The translations under genes and the position numbers were made by a program. A DNA stretch of 64,000 bases, taken from positions 26,999 through 90,998 of the forward strand of contig CAYUPL010000007.1 in NCBI GenBank assembly GCA_964446655.1. Direction: 5' to 3'. Positions 17,704 to 26,159 of this stretch are shown here, piece after piece (position 1 is the first letter of the stretch; each line of letters begins with the position of its first letter). A model generated the notes under the pieces. It was given only the letters and a program-made list of their open reading frames with translations, was not told where the DNA came from and ran no database searches. The DNA is from Desulfopila_A sp964446655. Lineage in GTDB: Bacteria > Desulfobacterota > Desulfobulbia > Desulfobulbales > Desulfocapsaceae.

Positions 17704-19395
17704 ATGGCATCAAGCAACAACACCATCCTCATCGTTGATGATGAGGCATCGATACGAAAGCTCTTACGAAGTTATCTTAAAAATTACTCCGTACTGGAAG
17801 CCGGCGACGGTATAGAGGCACTGCAGCTCTTCCGACGCCATAAACCCGATGTCGTCCTCTCCGACATTGTGATGCCGGGCATGGATGGTCTCGAACTCTT
17901 TAAAATACTTCGAGATGAGTCTCCAGATACACCGGTGATCATGCTTTCCGGCGCCGGGTCCGTCAACGATATCATCACCACACTACGCCTGGGCGCCCAT
18001 AATTATCTGGAAAAGCCCCTGCACAACAAAGAAGTGATTATCCATGCTGTGGAGAAAGCCTTTGACTATCTCCGGCTTGAAAGGATCAGAATCAACTACC
18101 AGAGCAATCTTGAACGGGCCGTTGCAGAAAAAACCATCAAGCTCCGGGAAGAACTGCACGCACGAGCCGAAACAGAAGAGGAGCTTGTAAGATCGCAGAA
18201 AGAATGGACCCGAACCTTTGATGCCATCCCCGACCTGATTGCAATCATTGATTCTGATTTCAATATTGTAAAAGCAAACAAGGCCATGCTGAATGCCATG
18301 GGGGGCCGAGAGTCCGCAAACGGCTGTCCCTGTTATTTAAAAATACACGCCGACGGCAAGGTCCCCTCGTTTTGTCCCCATGCTCAGTTTCTTCAGGATG
18401 GAAAACAACATACGGCTGAGGTACACGAAGAGACCCTCGGCGGCTTTTTCGAAATAACCGCCGTGCCCTATTACGGCGAGGACGGCAAGACCCTGATGGG
18501 ATCCGTGCATATTGCCAGGAACATCAACGACAGAAAGACGATGGAAGCCGAGCGGGAAAGGATGCAGGTATCTCTGCTCCATACCCAGAAACTGGAGTCG
18601 GTCGGCCAGCTGGCGGCCGGAATCGCCCATGAAATCAACACCCCGATCCAGTTCGTCAGCTCCAACACCGATTTTCTGGAGGAGTCTTTCAAAGAGATTG
18701 AAATGCTAATCGCCGAGTATGAGCATCTACTGCAAGCAGTAGAAGAAGGGCCGACTATCAAAAATCTATCCGATAAAGTGGATGCTATCCGGGAAGAGGC
18801 GGACTGGAACTATCTGGCGGAGGAAATCCCCAAGGCAATCCGGCAAAACAGAGAAGGATTACAAAGAGTCACCTCCATTGTCATGGCAATGAAAGAATTT
18901 TCCCACCCCGGCTCAAAGGAGAAAGAATTACGGAACCTCAACGATATCCTGGAAACCAGCCGAGTCGTGACCAGAAATGAGTGGAAGTATGTCGCCGAGC
19001 TGGAAATGAATCTGGATGAAAATCTGCCGGCCGTAATGTGTTACAGTGACGATATCGGTCAGGTTTTTCTCAATATCATCATCAATGCGGCCCATGCCAT
19101 CGAAGAAAAGCTGGGGCGCAATCCCGAAGGCGCCAGGGGCACCATACAGGTTAGCTCGACAGCGACGGATGGTTATGTGGAAGTGACTATACGGGACAGC
19201 GGAACAGGCATCCCCCAGAAATCCCTGCAAAAGATCTTCGATCCCTTCTATACCACGAAAAAAGTGGGCAAAGGCACCGGTCAGGGTCTGGCCATCGCCT
19301 GGAATATCATTACCAACAAACATGGTGGTGAGTTAAGGGTAGAAAGCCGGGAGGGTATCGGCACGACGTTTATAATACGCATTCCCACTTTCTGA
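17704..19395 (+). CDS. Hybrid REC-PAS histidine kinase
   Basis: This is a 563-residue cytoplasmic protein with an N-terminal receiver (TILIVDDEASIRKLLR, phospho-Asp in VVLSDIVMPGMDG). A coiled coil (about 125-170) leads to a PAS domain with a short Cys pair (ANGCPCYLKIHADGKVPSFC). A HisKA domain with AAGIAHEINTPIQFV and a HATPase (FDPFYTTKKVGKGTGQGLAIA) follow. A receiver in front of a kinase allows another kinase to control this one. The start at 17704 follows GAGGCGCCAA; the frame is open 171 bases further up but featureless. It is divergent from the PocR kinase and convergent with the REC-HDOD gene, suggesting one signalling locus. Confidence 0.9.
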   Translation: MASSNNTILIVDDEASIRKLLRSYLKNYSVLEAGDGIEALQLFRRHKPDVVLSDIVMPGMDGLELFKILRDESPDTPVIMLSGAGSVNDIITTLRLGAHNYLEKPLHNKEVIIHAVEKAFDYLRLERIRINYQSNLERAVAEKTIKLREELHARAETEEELVRSQKEWTRTFDAIPDLIAIIDSDFNIVKANKAMLNAMGGRESANGCPCYLKIHADGKVPSFCPHAQFLQDGKQHTAEVHEETLGGFFEITAVPYYGEDGKTLMGSVHIARNINDRKTMEAERERMQVSLLHTQKLESVGQLAAGIAHEINTPIQFVSSNTDFLEESFKEIEMLIAEYEHLLQAVEEGPTIKNLSDKVDAIREEADWNYLAEEIPKAIRQNREGLQRVTSIVMAMKEFSHPGSKEKELRNLNDILETSRVVTRNEWKYVAELEMNLDENLPAVMCYSDDIGQVFLNIIINAAHAIEEKLGRNPEGARGTIQVSSTATDGYVEVTIRDSGTGIPQKSLQKIFDPFYTTKKVGKGTGQGLAIAWNIITNKHGGELRVESREGIGTTFIIRIPTF

Positions 19396-19488
19396 AGTAA
19401 CTATCCAGGCGCTGCGAGTAATGCCCTGTGAGAACCACGACATTTTTTTATGGACTGAGATGGTGGTGGCGGAACAGAGGCAAAAGAG

Positions 19489-20709
19489 CTACTCCGCAGT
19501 ATCATGTTCCTCCATTTGCGCCCGGCAGATTTCCTGCCATGATTCGATCTTTTCTTGTAGCCCTATTGCAGTAATATACTCCTCATTGAGTACTGGTGGC
19601 GAGCCGACAACCTCCTCCGCAGCGTAGGTATAATACCCGGCATCAGCGAAATGAACGGCAAGCGTGGCTGTGAATACCTCAACGGGATATTCTTCCAACA
19701 GGTGATGAAAGGCGACAGCCTCGACAATTGTGGAATTAAAACCCCATAAACCAACCAGGTATCCACCTATCTGGCAGTGGGTCGACTGCAGAATGTCGTG
19801 CTCGGCCTGAAAAAGGGCAAGGCTTTCGGCTACAGCCCTCTGCCTGACGTTTTCGTACTTTTCCTCCAGTCTGGAAAAGAGTATCAACTTGCCGATGTCA
19901 TGAAGCAACCCTGCTATCATGACATCACCGGCAAGTGTTTTGTTACCGGTTTCCTCCATGACAATCTTACGGGCGAGAATCCCCACCGTCATGCTGTGCC
20001 TCCAGAGGGTGTCGATATATCCTGGATTTTTGCTGTTTTTCATTTCCGAAAAAATCTGTACTCCCAGCACCAGCGCCTTAATGGTGTCGAGACCCAGCAG
20101 GGTAACCGCTCGCTCGGTTGTTTCCACCTTCTGGTAAAGACCGAAAAAAGAAGAGTTAACAAGCTGCAGGACCTTGGCGGTCATGGCAATATCCTGACTG
20201 ACTATCTTTGCTATGTCACCGATGACCACCTCGGGATCCTGGAGTTTCTTCTGCATTTTCTCGTACATGGAAGGAAGACTGGGCAGACTGTCTATCTCCG
20301 AGACAATACATTTCAGCTCCTCATTATTCAACAAACTATGCAGAACGCTTGATCTGTGCAGGATATTTTTCAGTATTTCAGGGTCACAGGGCTTAGCAAG
20401 AAACTGGTGCACCACATTGACGCACTGCATGACCGCCGCTTCATCGGCCTGGCCGGTCAGCATGATCCTGATGGTATGGGGATGTTTGTTCTTGACCTCG
20501 GTGAGCAGGTCGGCTCCATTCATTCCGGGCATGCGCATGTCGGAAACCACTATTTCAAAGGATTTCTCGCCCATCATCTGCAGAGCCTCGGTCGCTCCTT
20601 CGGCAAAGCTGACGTCGAACTCATTTCGCATCGGACGGAGCATTCTCCGCAGACCATCAAGGATATTGGTATCGTCATCAACAAACAGGATACATTTTTT
20701 TGCCGTCAT
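19489..20709 (-). CDS. REC-HDOD response regulator
   Basis: This is a 406-residue protein. Residues 1-125 form a receiver (CILFVDDDTNILDGLRRML, phospho-Asp in IVVSDMRMPGMNG, conserved Lys in LAKPCDPE). Residues about 150-340 form an HDOD domain (LPSLPSMYEKMQKKLQDP, then GLLHDIGKLIL), a domain related to HD phosphohydrolases that usually acts in signalling rather than catalysis. The start at 20709 follows GGAG with 9-base spacing; an upstream GTG at 20724 is less likely. It lies 24 bases downstream of the REC-HD-GYP-like gene, forming an operon of two receiver proteins with no DNA-binding output. Confidence 0.9.
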   Translation of the reverse strand: MTAKKCILFVDDDTNILDGLRRMLRPMRNEFDVSFAEGATEALQMMGEKSFEIVVSDMRMPGMNGADLLTEVKNKHPHTIRIMLTGQADEAAVMQCVNVVHQFLAKPCDPEILKNILHRSSVLHSLLNNEELKCIVSEIDSLPSLPSMYEKMQKKLQDPEVVIGDIAKIVSQDIAMTAKVLQLVNSSFFGLYQKVETTERAVTLLGLDTIKALVLGVQIFSEMKNSKNPGYIDTLWRHSMTVGILARKIVMEETGNKTLAGDVMIAGLLHDIGKLILFSRLEEKYENVRQRAVAESLALFQAEHDILQSTHCQIGGYLVGLWGFNSTIVEAVAFHHLLEEYPVEVFTATLAVHFADAGYYTYAAEEVVGSPPVLNEEYITAIGLQEKIESWQEICRAQMEEHDTAE

Positions 20710-20733
20710 AATATCACGCTCCACAGCACTATG

Positions 20734-21870
20734 TTATCTTTCGATCTGTCGGACGCAGACCGGTTCCCGTACCCCGACCTTATGGGAAAAATTCCGCAGT
20801 CCCTGCAGAACCGCCCAGGAAATCTCCTGGCCTTTCGGTATAAGCATGGCGCCATTTTTGGCGATGATATCTTCCTCTGCCACCATGCCGATGGTGACAT
20901 CCTTGACCGCCAGGCGGGAAATAATCGTCACTCCCTCAACTCGTTTGATTTTTTTCAGAAGAGAAAACATCTCAGGATTGTAGGCATCCTGCAGCGCCTT
21001 CATCTTCTGTAATGCCTCATCATGTTTATTCCCCTGGAGGAGAAGCAGATCATAATCAACGGCGATCCGCAAAAGCTGGGCACCGGTTTTGATATCCTCG
21101 TCAAGTGCTTCATCAGCGGACAACTCCATAAAACCGCGCAGCTGATGGGCAATCATTGCGGCGATATCTTCAATCCGTGGGATGTTTTCAAGCAAAGCAG
21201 CGCCAACTCGGGGATGGTTAGCAAACATGGCCTGCTCATCCTCGTCCAGTTCAAGGTTCTCCAAACGTTTGAGAAGTATGGCGGAAGGAAGGCTTATACA
21301 ACCGATTTGGGCAATTAAAGAGGCAATTTCATACTTCCAGGCGGCATTGAGTTGAAGGCCTTCGGCAAGAGCCGCCACGATTGCACTCACCCGACGACTG
21401 CTACTGAAAGCAGTAGGGTTCGCAAGACCGAGAAGCTCGGCAAGAACCATGACACTGCCCTTGAGCGTCTTATCGAGTAGCTCTCTTTCGGCAGTGACAA
21501 GACGATATTGCCGTTGAGCAAGAGCCAGGGAAGTGAAAAGAGTGGCCGCGGAGCATGGCTTGGTGAGAAAACGGAATATCTGCCCCTTATTGACGGCTTC
21601 CGTTGCCGTCTCCTGATCCGCGTTGCCTGTCAGCATCAGGCGCACGGTATCGGGGAAGGCCTCTTTTACCTGAGACAACAGTTGCACGCCATCCATGCCC
21701 GGCATTCGCATATCAGAGACGATAACGGAAAACGGCCCGTTATCCTTGAGCACTTGCAGAGCCTCTTGTCCACTGGCTGCCGTCCTCACCGTGAAGCGCT
21801 TGCGCAGCTGCCTCTCCAGGGATTCCAGTACGTTTGGTTCATCGTCTACAAGTAAAATAGTATCCGTCAT
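20734..21870 (-). CDS. Response regulator with degenerate HD-GYP-like domain
   Basis: This is a 378-residue protein. Its N-terminal receiver is intact (TILLVDDEPNVLESLER, VIVSDMRMPGMDG, FLTKPCSA). The following helical part keeps the layout of RpfG-type HD-GYP phosphodiesterases (a region like ASLIAQIGCISLPSAIL, then HPRVGAALLENIP, then AAMIAHQLRGF), but the metal-binding HD, the K of HDIGK and the GYP signature are replaced. Cyclic-di-GMP hydrolysis is therefore unlikely, and a protein-interaction role is inferred. A roughly 75-residue C-terminal region (AVKDVTIGMVAEEDIIAKNGAMLI) follows. It is the first gene of the pair with REC-HDOD, divergent from the B12-binding sensor gene. Confidence 0.82.
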   Translation of the reverse strand: MTDTILLVDDEPNVLESLERQLRKRFTVRTAASGQEALQVLKDNGPFSVIVSDMRMPGMDGVQLLSQVKEAFPDTVRLMLTGNADQETATEAVNKGQIFRFLTKPCSAATLFTSLALAQRQYRLVTAERELLDKTLKGSVMVLAELLGLANPTAFSSSRRVSAIVAALAEGLQLNAAWKYEIASLIAQIGCISLPSAILLKRLENLELDEDEQAMFANHPRVGAALLENIPRIEDIAAMIAHQLRGFMELSADEALDEDIKTGAQLLRIAVDYDLLLLQGNKHDEALQKMKALQDAYNPEMFSLLKKIKRVEGVTIISRLAVKDVTIGMVAEEDIIAKNGAMLIPKGQEISWAVLQGLRNFSHKVGVREPVCVRQIER

Positions 21871-22263
21871 GGTGTGCTAAGTATTCGTGAAAGGCTCCGG
21901 GACCGATTGCGAGAGACCGAACGGCAGAGGTGCAACCATTCCCGCTTGCCGATTGGTTCATTGCGTTGATTTAGCCGGATTATATCGCAATGTTTGCTAT
22001 AAATGCAAATAATTATGAGGCCCTGCGACCGGTGTATTGACGTGCGGAGGTATCTCTGTTTTCTCTCCCATGCAGATTCTGCAAGAGAAACTATCCTGTT
22101 AAATTGTGTTTACTTGTCAATTGCTGTCGAAAATAATATAGCCGGAGATGCTCTTTGGCGTGCACTATGATATACTATTTTAGTACAGTCGAGCTTGGAT
22201 TTGTTTTTCTTGAATTGGCTTGTAATTATCATATCTCAACAGACTCACAACAGGAAGTATGCA
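21871..22263. other. Divergent regulatory region upstream of the B12-sensor operon
   Basis: This is 393 bases, AT-rich toward the right. There is no credible coding sequence; the B12-protein frame is open to 22195, but the RBS supports 22264. An extended -10 element (TGATATACT, 22168-22176) precedes the B12 gene by about 90 bases, and ACTATTTTAGT next to it is a small dyad. No cobalamin riboswitch was recognised. Confidence 0.5.
22168..22176 (+). promoter_or_regulatory. Candidate extended -10 promoter element of the B12-sensor gene
   Basis: TG-A-TATACT matches the extended -10 form (TGnTATAAT). No good -35 is seen, which such promoters can lack. The leader would be about 80 bases. Confidence 0.3.
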
Positions 22264-23379
22264 ATGTCTGCAAATATTGATGCACTCATAGCGAGCGTCG
22301 AGGATCTCCCCCGGGTGCCCTTAGCCGGAGCTACCGCCTACCGGAACATGAGAGTGGAGCTGACCGGCTATGTTGATGAAACCATGATGGCGGCCGAATC
22401 CATAGGCAATCTGATCGGCGGTAATGATCCCCAGATCATGTATGATAACCATCGTCACCATGCCTCCTTCATGCTGACGGTATTCTACATCGGCAATTAT
22501 GAGCTGCTTGCCCGGACATTGCCATGGGTCTACCGCGCCTATTTCTCCCACAATTTCTCCTACGACTATTTCAAGGTGGAGTTGCAGACCTGGATAGCGG
22601 CCCTGCACAAATGTATCGAACCCGCTCTTACAACGGAGATCATCAGCATTTACTCCTGGATGCTGGACAAGCATGAACAAATAGTTCAAATATCACAAGA
22701 GTATACCGAATCTGACATTCCAGTTGAGACAGACTGGCTTGCAAGAAAGGATGACTTTCTTACAGCTCTGCTGGAAGGAGATCGGCATCACTGTGTCGCC
22801 ATCGCAGAACACTCGGTGTCAACGGCCGAAGAGTTGCAGCAGTTCTACCTGCAGGTCATCCAGCCGGCCATGTACGAGATTGGCAGACTATGGGAAAATG
22901 GCGTAATTTCCGTGGCCCAGGAACATCTGGCCTCGGCCATTGTCGCCAGGGTCATGGCCTCGATAAACAGTATTGACATTCAGGAGAAACTTTCCAGGGG
23001 GAAAGCGGTCATCGCCGCCGGCCCAGGCGAATACCATGAAATCGGCGCCTGGATGATTTCCGATCTCCTGGAACATGACGGCTGGCGGATTCGCTATCTC
23101 GGCGCCAACATCCCCTTAGCTGATCTGCTTGATTTGCTGCACAAATTTCAACCGGAAATTCTGGTGCTATCCGTCACCATGCCTTTCAATATATTACCGG
23201 CAAGGGAAACTGTTACCGCGGTGAGAAACGATCACAACCTCAGCAAGGTTCGTATTATGGTAGGCGGACGTGTCTTTAATGATATTGACGGCCTCTGGCA
23301 GTCTACCGGAGCACACGGTTGCAGTGCTAATGTCGCAGGAGCGGTCAAACTTGCGCGAACATGGTGCGGCAATGGTTGA
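22264..23379 (+). CDS. CarH-like adenosylcobalamin-binding sensor protein without DNA-binding domain
   Basis: This is a 371-residue protein. The C-terminal half (about 160-368) has the two-part cobalamin module: a four-helix cap carrying W210-x9-E220-H221 (RLWENGVISVAQEH), then a Rossmann-type B12 domain with E256-Y-H258-E-I-G, where H258 is the expected lower axial cobalt ligand, and MVGGRVFND. The W-x9-EH motif is the signature of CarH/LitR light receptors, in which adenosylcobalamin is photolysed. CarH has a MerR DNA-binding head; here the first 150 residues are instead a helical domain of unknown type (HRHHASFMLTVFYIGNYELL). The start follows AGGAAGTATGCA. It overlaps the PAS gene by 8 bases. 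A light or B12 sensor signalling through protein contacts is inferred. Confidence 0.8.
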   Translation: MSANIDALIASVEDLPRVPLAGATAYRNMRVELTGYVDETMMAAESIGNLIGGNDPQIMYDNHRHHASFMLTVFYIGNYELLARTLPWVYRAYFSHNFSYDYFKVELQTWIAALHKCIEPALTTEIISIYSWMLDKHEQIVQISQEYTESDIPVETDWLARKDDFLTALLEGDRHHCVAIAEHSVSTAEELQQFYLQVIQPAMYEIGRLWENGVISVAQEHLASAIVARVMASINSIDIQEKLSRGKAVIAAGPGEYHEIGAWMISDLLEHDGWRIRYLGANIPLADLLDLLHKFQPEILVLSVTMPFNILPARETVTAVRNDHNLSKVRIMVGGRVFNDIDGLWQSTGAHGCSANVAGAVKLARTWCGNG

Positions 23380-23998
23380 AAATCTGACCTTGATGAAGCA
23401 GCACAGTGATCTGATCGAACAGTTTTTGACAACGACCGACCTCCTGTTTGTGCTGGTTCTTGACCGGGAACTTGTCATAAAAGAGCATAATGAGTGCTTC
23501 AAGAAACTGCTCCAATTGCGGCACGATTGCCTGGGGGAGCAGTTGCTCTCCTTTCTCTCCCCTCCAAGCCTGGATATACTGCCGCTAGCTCAACACCATA
23601 ACCAACTGTCGACAACGCTTCTTTTCAGAGCAAAGGATGCTTCGCTGCTGCGGCTTCGCTGCCGGATTTTAAAAACAGCCGATGACGGCTACCTCATTCT
23701 CGGGGGACATCTAATGATGGCTCCTGACCATATCCTCCAGGAAATGACTGCTTTAACAAATGAAATGGCCAATATGGCCCGGGAACTCCATCGGAAAAAC
23801 AGGGACCTTGTCGAGGCGCAGGCAAAAATCAAAACACTGAGCGGTATTATCCCCATCTGCTCACATTGCAAAGAGATCCGCGACGACAAAGGGTACTGGA
23901 ATCAGCTGGAAAAATTCATCTCAGAGCACTCCGAGGCCCAATTCAGCCACGCCATTTGCGATAAATGCCTGAAGAAATATTATCCGGAGATGGACTAA
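23372..23998 (+). CDS. PAS-like sensor protein with C-terminal CxxC-CxxC signalling motif
   Basis: This is a 208-residue protein whose ATG overlaps the end of the B12-sensor gene, so it is translationally coupled. Residues about 15-120 resemble a PAS domain (TDLLFVLVLDRELVIKEHN). A coiled coil (about 128-155, MANMARELHRKNRDLVEA) leads to a 50-residue tail with PICSHCKEIRDDKGYWNQ and ICDKCLKKYYP. That paired CxxC tail is common at the C-terminus of PAS or receiver proteins in Desulfobacterota; its function is not established, and metal binding is plausible. There is no kinase, DNA-binding or cyclase output. It is probably the partner of the B12 protein. Confidence 0.75.
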   Translation: MVENLTLMKQHSDLIEQFLTTTDLLFVLVLDRELVIKEHNECFKKLLQLRHDCLGEQLLSFLSPPSLDILPLAQHHNQLSTTLLFRAKDASLLRLRCRILKTADDGYLILGGHLMMAPDHILQEMTALTNEMANMARELHRKNRDLVEAQAKIKTLSGIIPICSHCKEIRDDKGYWNQLEKFISEHSEAQFSHAICDKCLKKYYPEMD

Positions 23999-24225
23999 GC
24001 CGGATTTCTCAAGCCCGTAAACACTATTTTACTCTCCTTTTTACCGCCTTTTATTGGCAAAACATGAAAGTTTTGCTATGTCTGCAAGTCTTTTTTAGAA
24101 AGCCGCCTTGCCGTTCCCGGATTCGGTATGGATCCCAGGTAAGATCGAAAATTTCTCTCGGTGATAAACAAGACTTGTCCCCCGATCGTTCCTCATCAGT
24201 ATGGCGCAAATCTCCGGCAGATCGG

Positions 24226-24693
24226 CTATCCCCGTCCCCGATAATTTGATACACCCTGATCTGGAATCCAGAGACCGTGAGGCGGCTCTCCTGTCTGATA
24301 AAATACATCGATCGGAATACCGCCGCGTGGATACCAGTATCCACCAATGCGCAGCCATTCCGGTTCGATACAGGCGATAAGCCGGCGGGCGATTGAGATA
24401 GTGCAATCCTCGTGAAAGGAGCCGTGGTTGCGGAAAGAGGTGAGAAAAAGTTTCAGAGATTTGCTTTCAACCAGCCATTCTCCCGGTAGATAGTCAATGA
24501 CGATATGGGCAAAGTCCGGTTGACCGGTAATGGGACAGAGGGAGGTGAACTCCGGAGTGGTAAAACGTACCACATGGGACACGCCCTTCTGAGGATTCGG
24601 TACTCTTTCCAGAAGAGCGTGGTCCGGACTTTCCGGAATGTCGGCTTTGCCACCCAGTTGGGTGAGATTGCCGTAAATGGTTTGGTCGGTCAT
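24226..24693 (-). CDS. queF: NADPH-dependent 7-cyano-7-deazaguanine reductase QueF
   Basis: This is a 155-residue unimodular QueF, which reduces preQ0 to preQ1 in queuosine biosynthesis for tRNA. Diagnostic residues are present: the nucleophile Cys and following segment in EFTSLCPITGQPDFAHI, and the NADPH-binding motif ESKSLKLFLTSFRNHGSFHE. The length matches the short (YkvM-type) class. The ATG at 24693 follows GGAGAAGAAAGA. No other queuosine gene is nearby. Confidence 0.95.
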   Translation of the reverse strand: MTDQTIYGNLTQLGGKADIPESPDHALLERVPNPQKGVSHVVRFTTPEFTSLCPITGQPDFAHIVIDYLPGEWLVESKSLKLFLTSFRNHGSFHEDCTISIARRLIACIEPEWLRIGGYWYPRGGIPIDVFYQTGEPPHGLWIPDQGVSNYRGRG

Positions 24694-25274
24694 TCTTTCT
24701 TCTCCTGTTGTACACTGCAGTTGCTTGCTGTCAAAAAAGTCACGAACAGAGCCACCAGTTCCACCATGAACTCGTCATGTTCCGACAAATCGTTATTCCC
24801 CTTACCACGAAATCGCACCATAAATATCACATCGTATTCTATCGAATCATGCTTATCTTGTCGCGCAGTAGTGAGCGCTGCTCGCCTACAAACCTAAAGG
24901 GACCACTCTTATTTTCCGGGACTTCGACGACACCATGTATATCGTTCATAAAGACCTGTCCGACCGGCTCTGGGGAGACTCGGCCATCAAGACATTCTCT
25001 TGATTTCTCCTTCATTCCATTGTCTCTATTTTCAGTTGAGCCCTAGCCCGGATTTCTCATGAACATTGTGCCGATTTTCAACAAATTAATGACATTTCAA
25101 TATGTTCAAGCAGTATTCTGTTATATGAAAATCATACACAATGTTCACCGAAGGCCAGGCGATCTTACCGTGCCCGGAGTCTCACTTCGCTCGCTACCTG
25201 CAGCGTTGCCAGCAAGATATAATGGCTTTTAGCCCGGCAGGCTCGTGCAATTTCCGGTTTAGAAAATACTGATA
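24694..25274. other. Long intergenic region with repeat copy and possible transposase debris
   Basis: These 580 bases hold no intact gene. The right part contains a truncated copy of the dispersed repeat (from 25043). Around 24810-24845 one frame reads KSHHKYHIVFYR, reminiscent of the KYHIVF start of IS200-type TnpA. A different frame at about 24876-25003 reads like the end of a protein (TLIFRDFDDTMYIVHKDL) before a stop. This may be decayed transposase, but the case is weak. Confidence 0.4.
25043..25215 (+). repeat. Truncated copy of the CTAGCCCGGAT dispersed repeat
   Basis: It starts with CTAGCCCGGAT and continues with TTCTCATGAACATTGTG. Later it shares ACACAATGTTCACC, AAGGCCAG, CGATCT and CTGCAGCGTTGCC, in the same order, with the reverse complement of the complete copy at 59553-59782. 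The second inverted-repeat end is missing here. Confidence 0.7.
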
Positions 25275-26159
25275 TTAATTTCTTCCTTTACCTCCGCTAT
25301 TGCCGCCACCGGCATTGTCGCTACCTCTACCGCCGGCATTACCGCCACCAGCATTACCATCAGCATTACCACCGGCATTACCACCGGCATTGTCGCCGCC
25401 TCTACCACCCGCATTGCCGCTGTTACCACCTTTATTTCCACCGGCATTGCTGTTACTGTTTGCATTTCCTGCCCCACCGCTGTTTCCAGGACCGCCTTTA
25501 CCGCCTACCGAAGCTCCGTCTCTACCACTGCTGAGACCGGCAGTGCCGGAAATATTGCCTCGTGCTGATTTATCCGGGCCTTTTCCACGGTCTATGCCCA
25601 ATCCTTGATTAGAGCTGCCGACACCACCATGTACGCCGAGACCATGTCCTTTAGCCAAACCGTTTCTGGTATTGCGGGCAGTGGCTTCCGCCAATTCCTG
25701 TTCGGAGAATTCCATCCCTCCTCTTTTATGGCCAAGCCCGAGGGTTGACGGATGTACCCCAAGTTCATGGGCGATATCCCCCCATCCCATTCCGGAGGTC
25801 CGCATTGCCTCGATATCGGCTTCTATAACACCGGTTACGGCGGAGAGTGCCTCCTGGTAGGTTTCTTCGAGCGCCTGCACTTCAGCGAGTTCTTCATCGG
25901 TTGGTTCCTCTCCCAGCGCATCGAGTGCTTCCTGGTAATCATCAAACGCCTGCTGCACATCATCATCACTCAAGGCAGCTTCATCTGCAAGTTGCGACGC
26001 GTGTGCCGCTTGAGCAGGATTGTCATAATAGCTTTCCTCGTTGTCCGTAAATTCATCGGCACTAACCATTGAAGTTGAAAACACTGCCAGCACAATTGCC
26101 GCCAGTCCCAATAGCAGCATTTGAGCCGGTCTCTTGCCGGATAGCTGTAAGCTTTTCAT
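25275..26159 (-). CDS. Exported Gly/Asn-rich protein of the ECF sigma operon
   Basis: This is a 294-residue protein with a signal peptide (about 1-34, LLLGLAAIVLAVFSTSMVSA). An acidic helical region (35-110) precedes the motif SGMGWGDIAHELGVHPSTLGLG (about 120-141), seen in a widespread group of small exported proteins of unknown role. The last 110 residues are almost entirely Gly, Asn, Ser and Ala in irregular NAGG-type repeats and are probably disordered. The start overlaps the stop of the TPR protein as ATGA, so it is translationally coupled to the sigma-factor operon and a likely target or output of it. A surface or extracellular structural role is a guess. Confidence 0.75.
   Translation of the reverse strand: MKSLQLSGKRPAQMLLLGLAAIVLAVFSTSMVSADEFTDNEESYYDNPAQAAHASQLADEAALSDDDVQQAFDDYQEALDALGEEPTDEELAEVQALEETYQEALSAVTGVIEADIEAMRTSGMGWGDIAHELGVHPSTLGLGHKRGGMEFSEQELAEATARNTRNGLAKGHGLGVHGGVGSSNQGLGIDRGKGPDKSARGNISGTAGLSSGRDGASVGGKGGPGNSGGAGNANSNSNAGGNKGGNSGNAGGRGGDNAGGNAGGNADGNAGGGNAGGRGSDNAGGGNSGGKGRN

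Noticed and set aside
21871..22263. Cobalamin riboswitch upstream of the B12-binding protein
   Set aside because: No recognisable B12-box-like sequence was seen; the gene encodes a sensor, not a transporter or biosynthesis enzyme.
25300..25480. Dense short repeats that could suggest a CRISPR array
   Set aside because: They are irregular glycine/asparagine codon repeats inside a coding gene, without unique spacers.
25300..25608. Proline-rich plus-strand frame opposite the Gly-rich protein
   Set aside because: It is the complement of glycine codons; there is no start signal, and the minus strand has a signal peptide and operon overlap.
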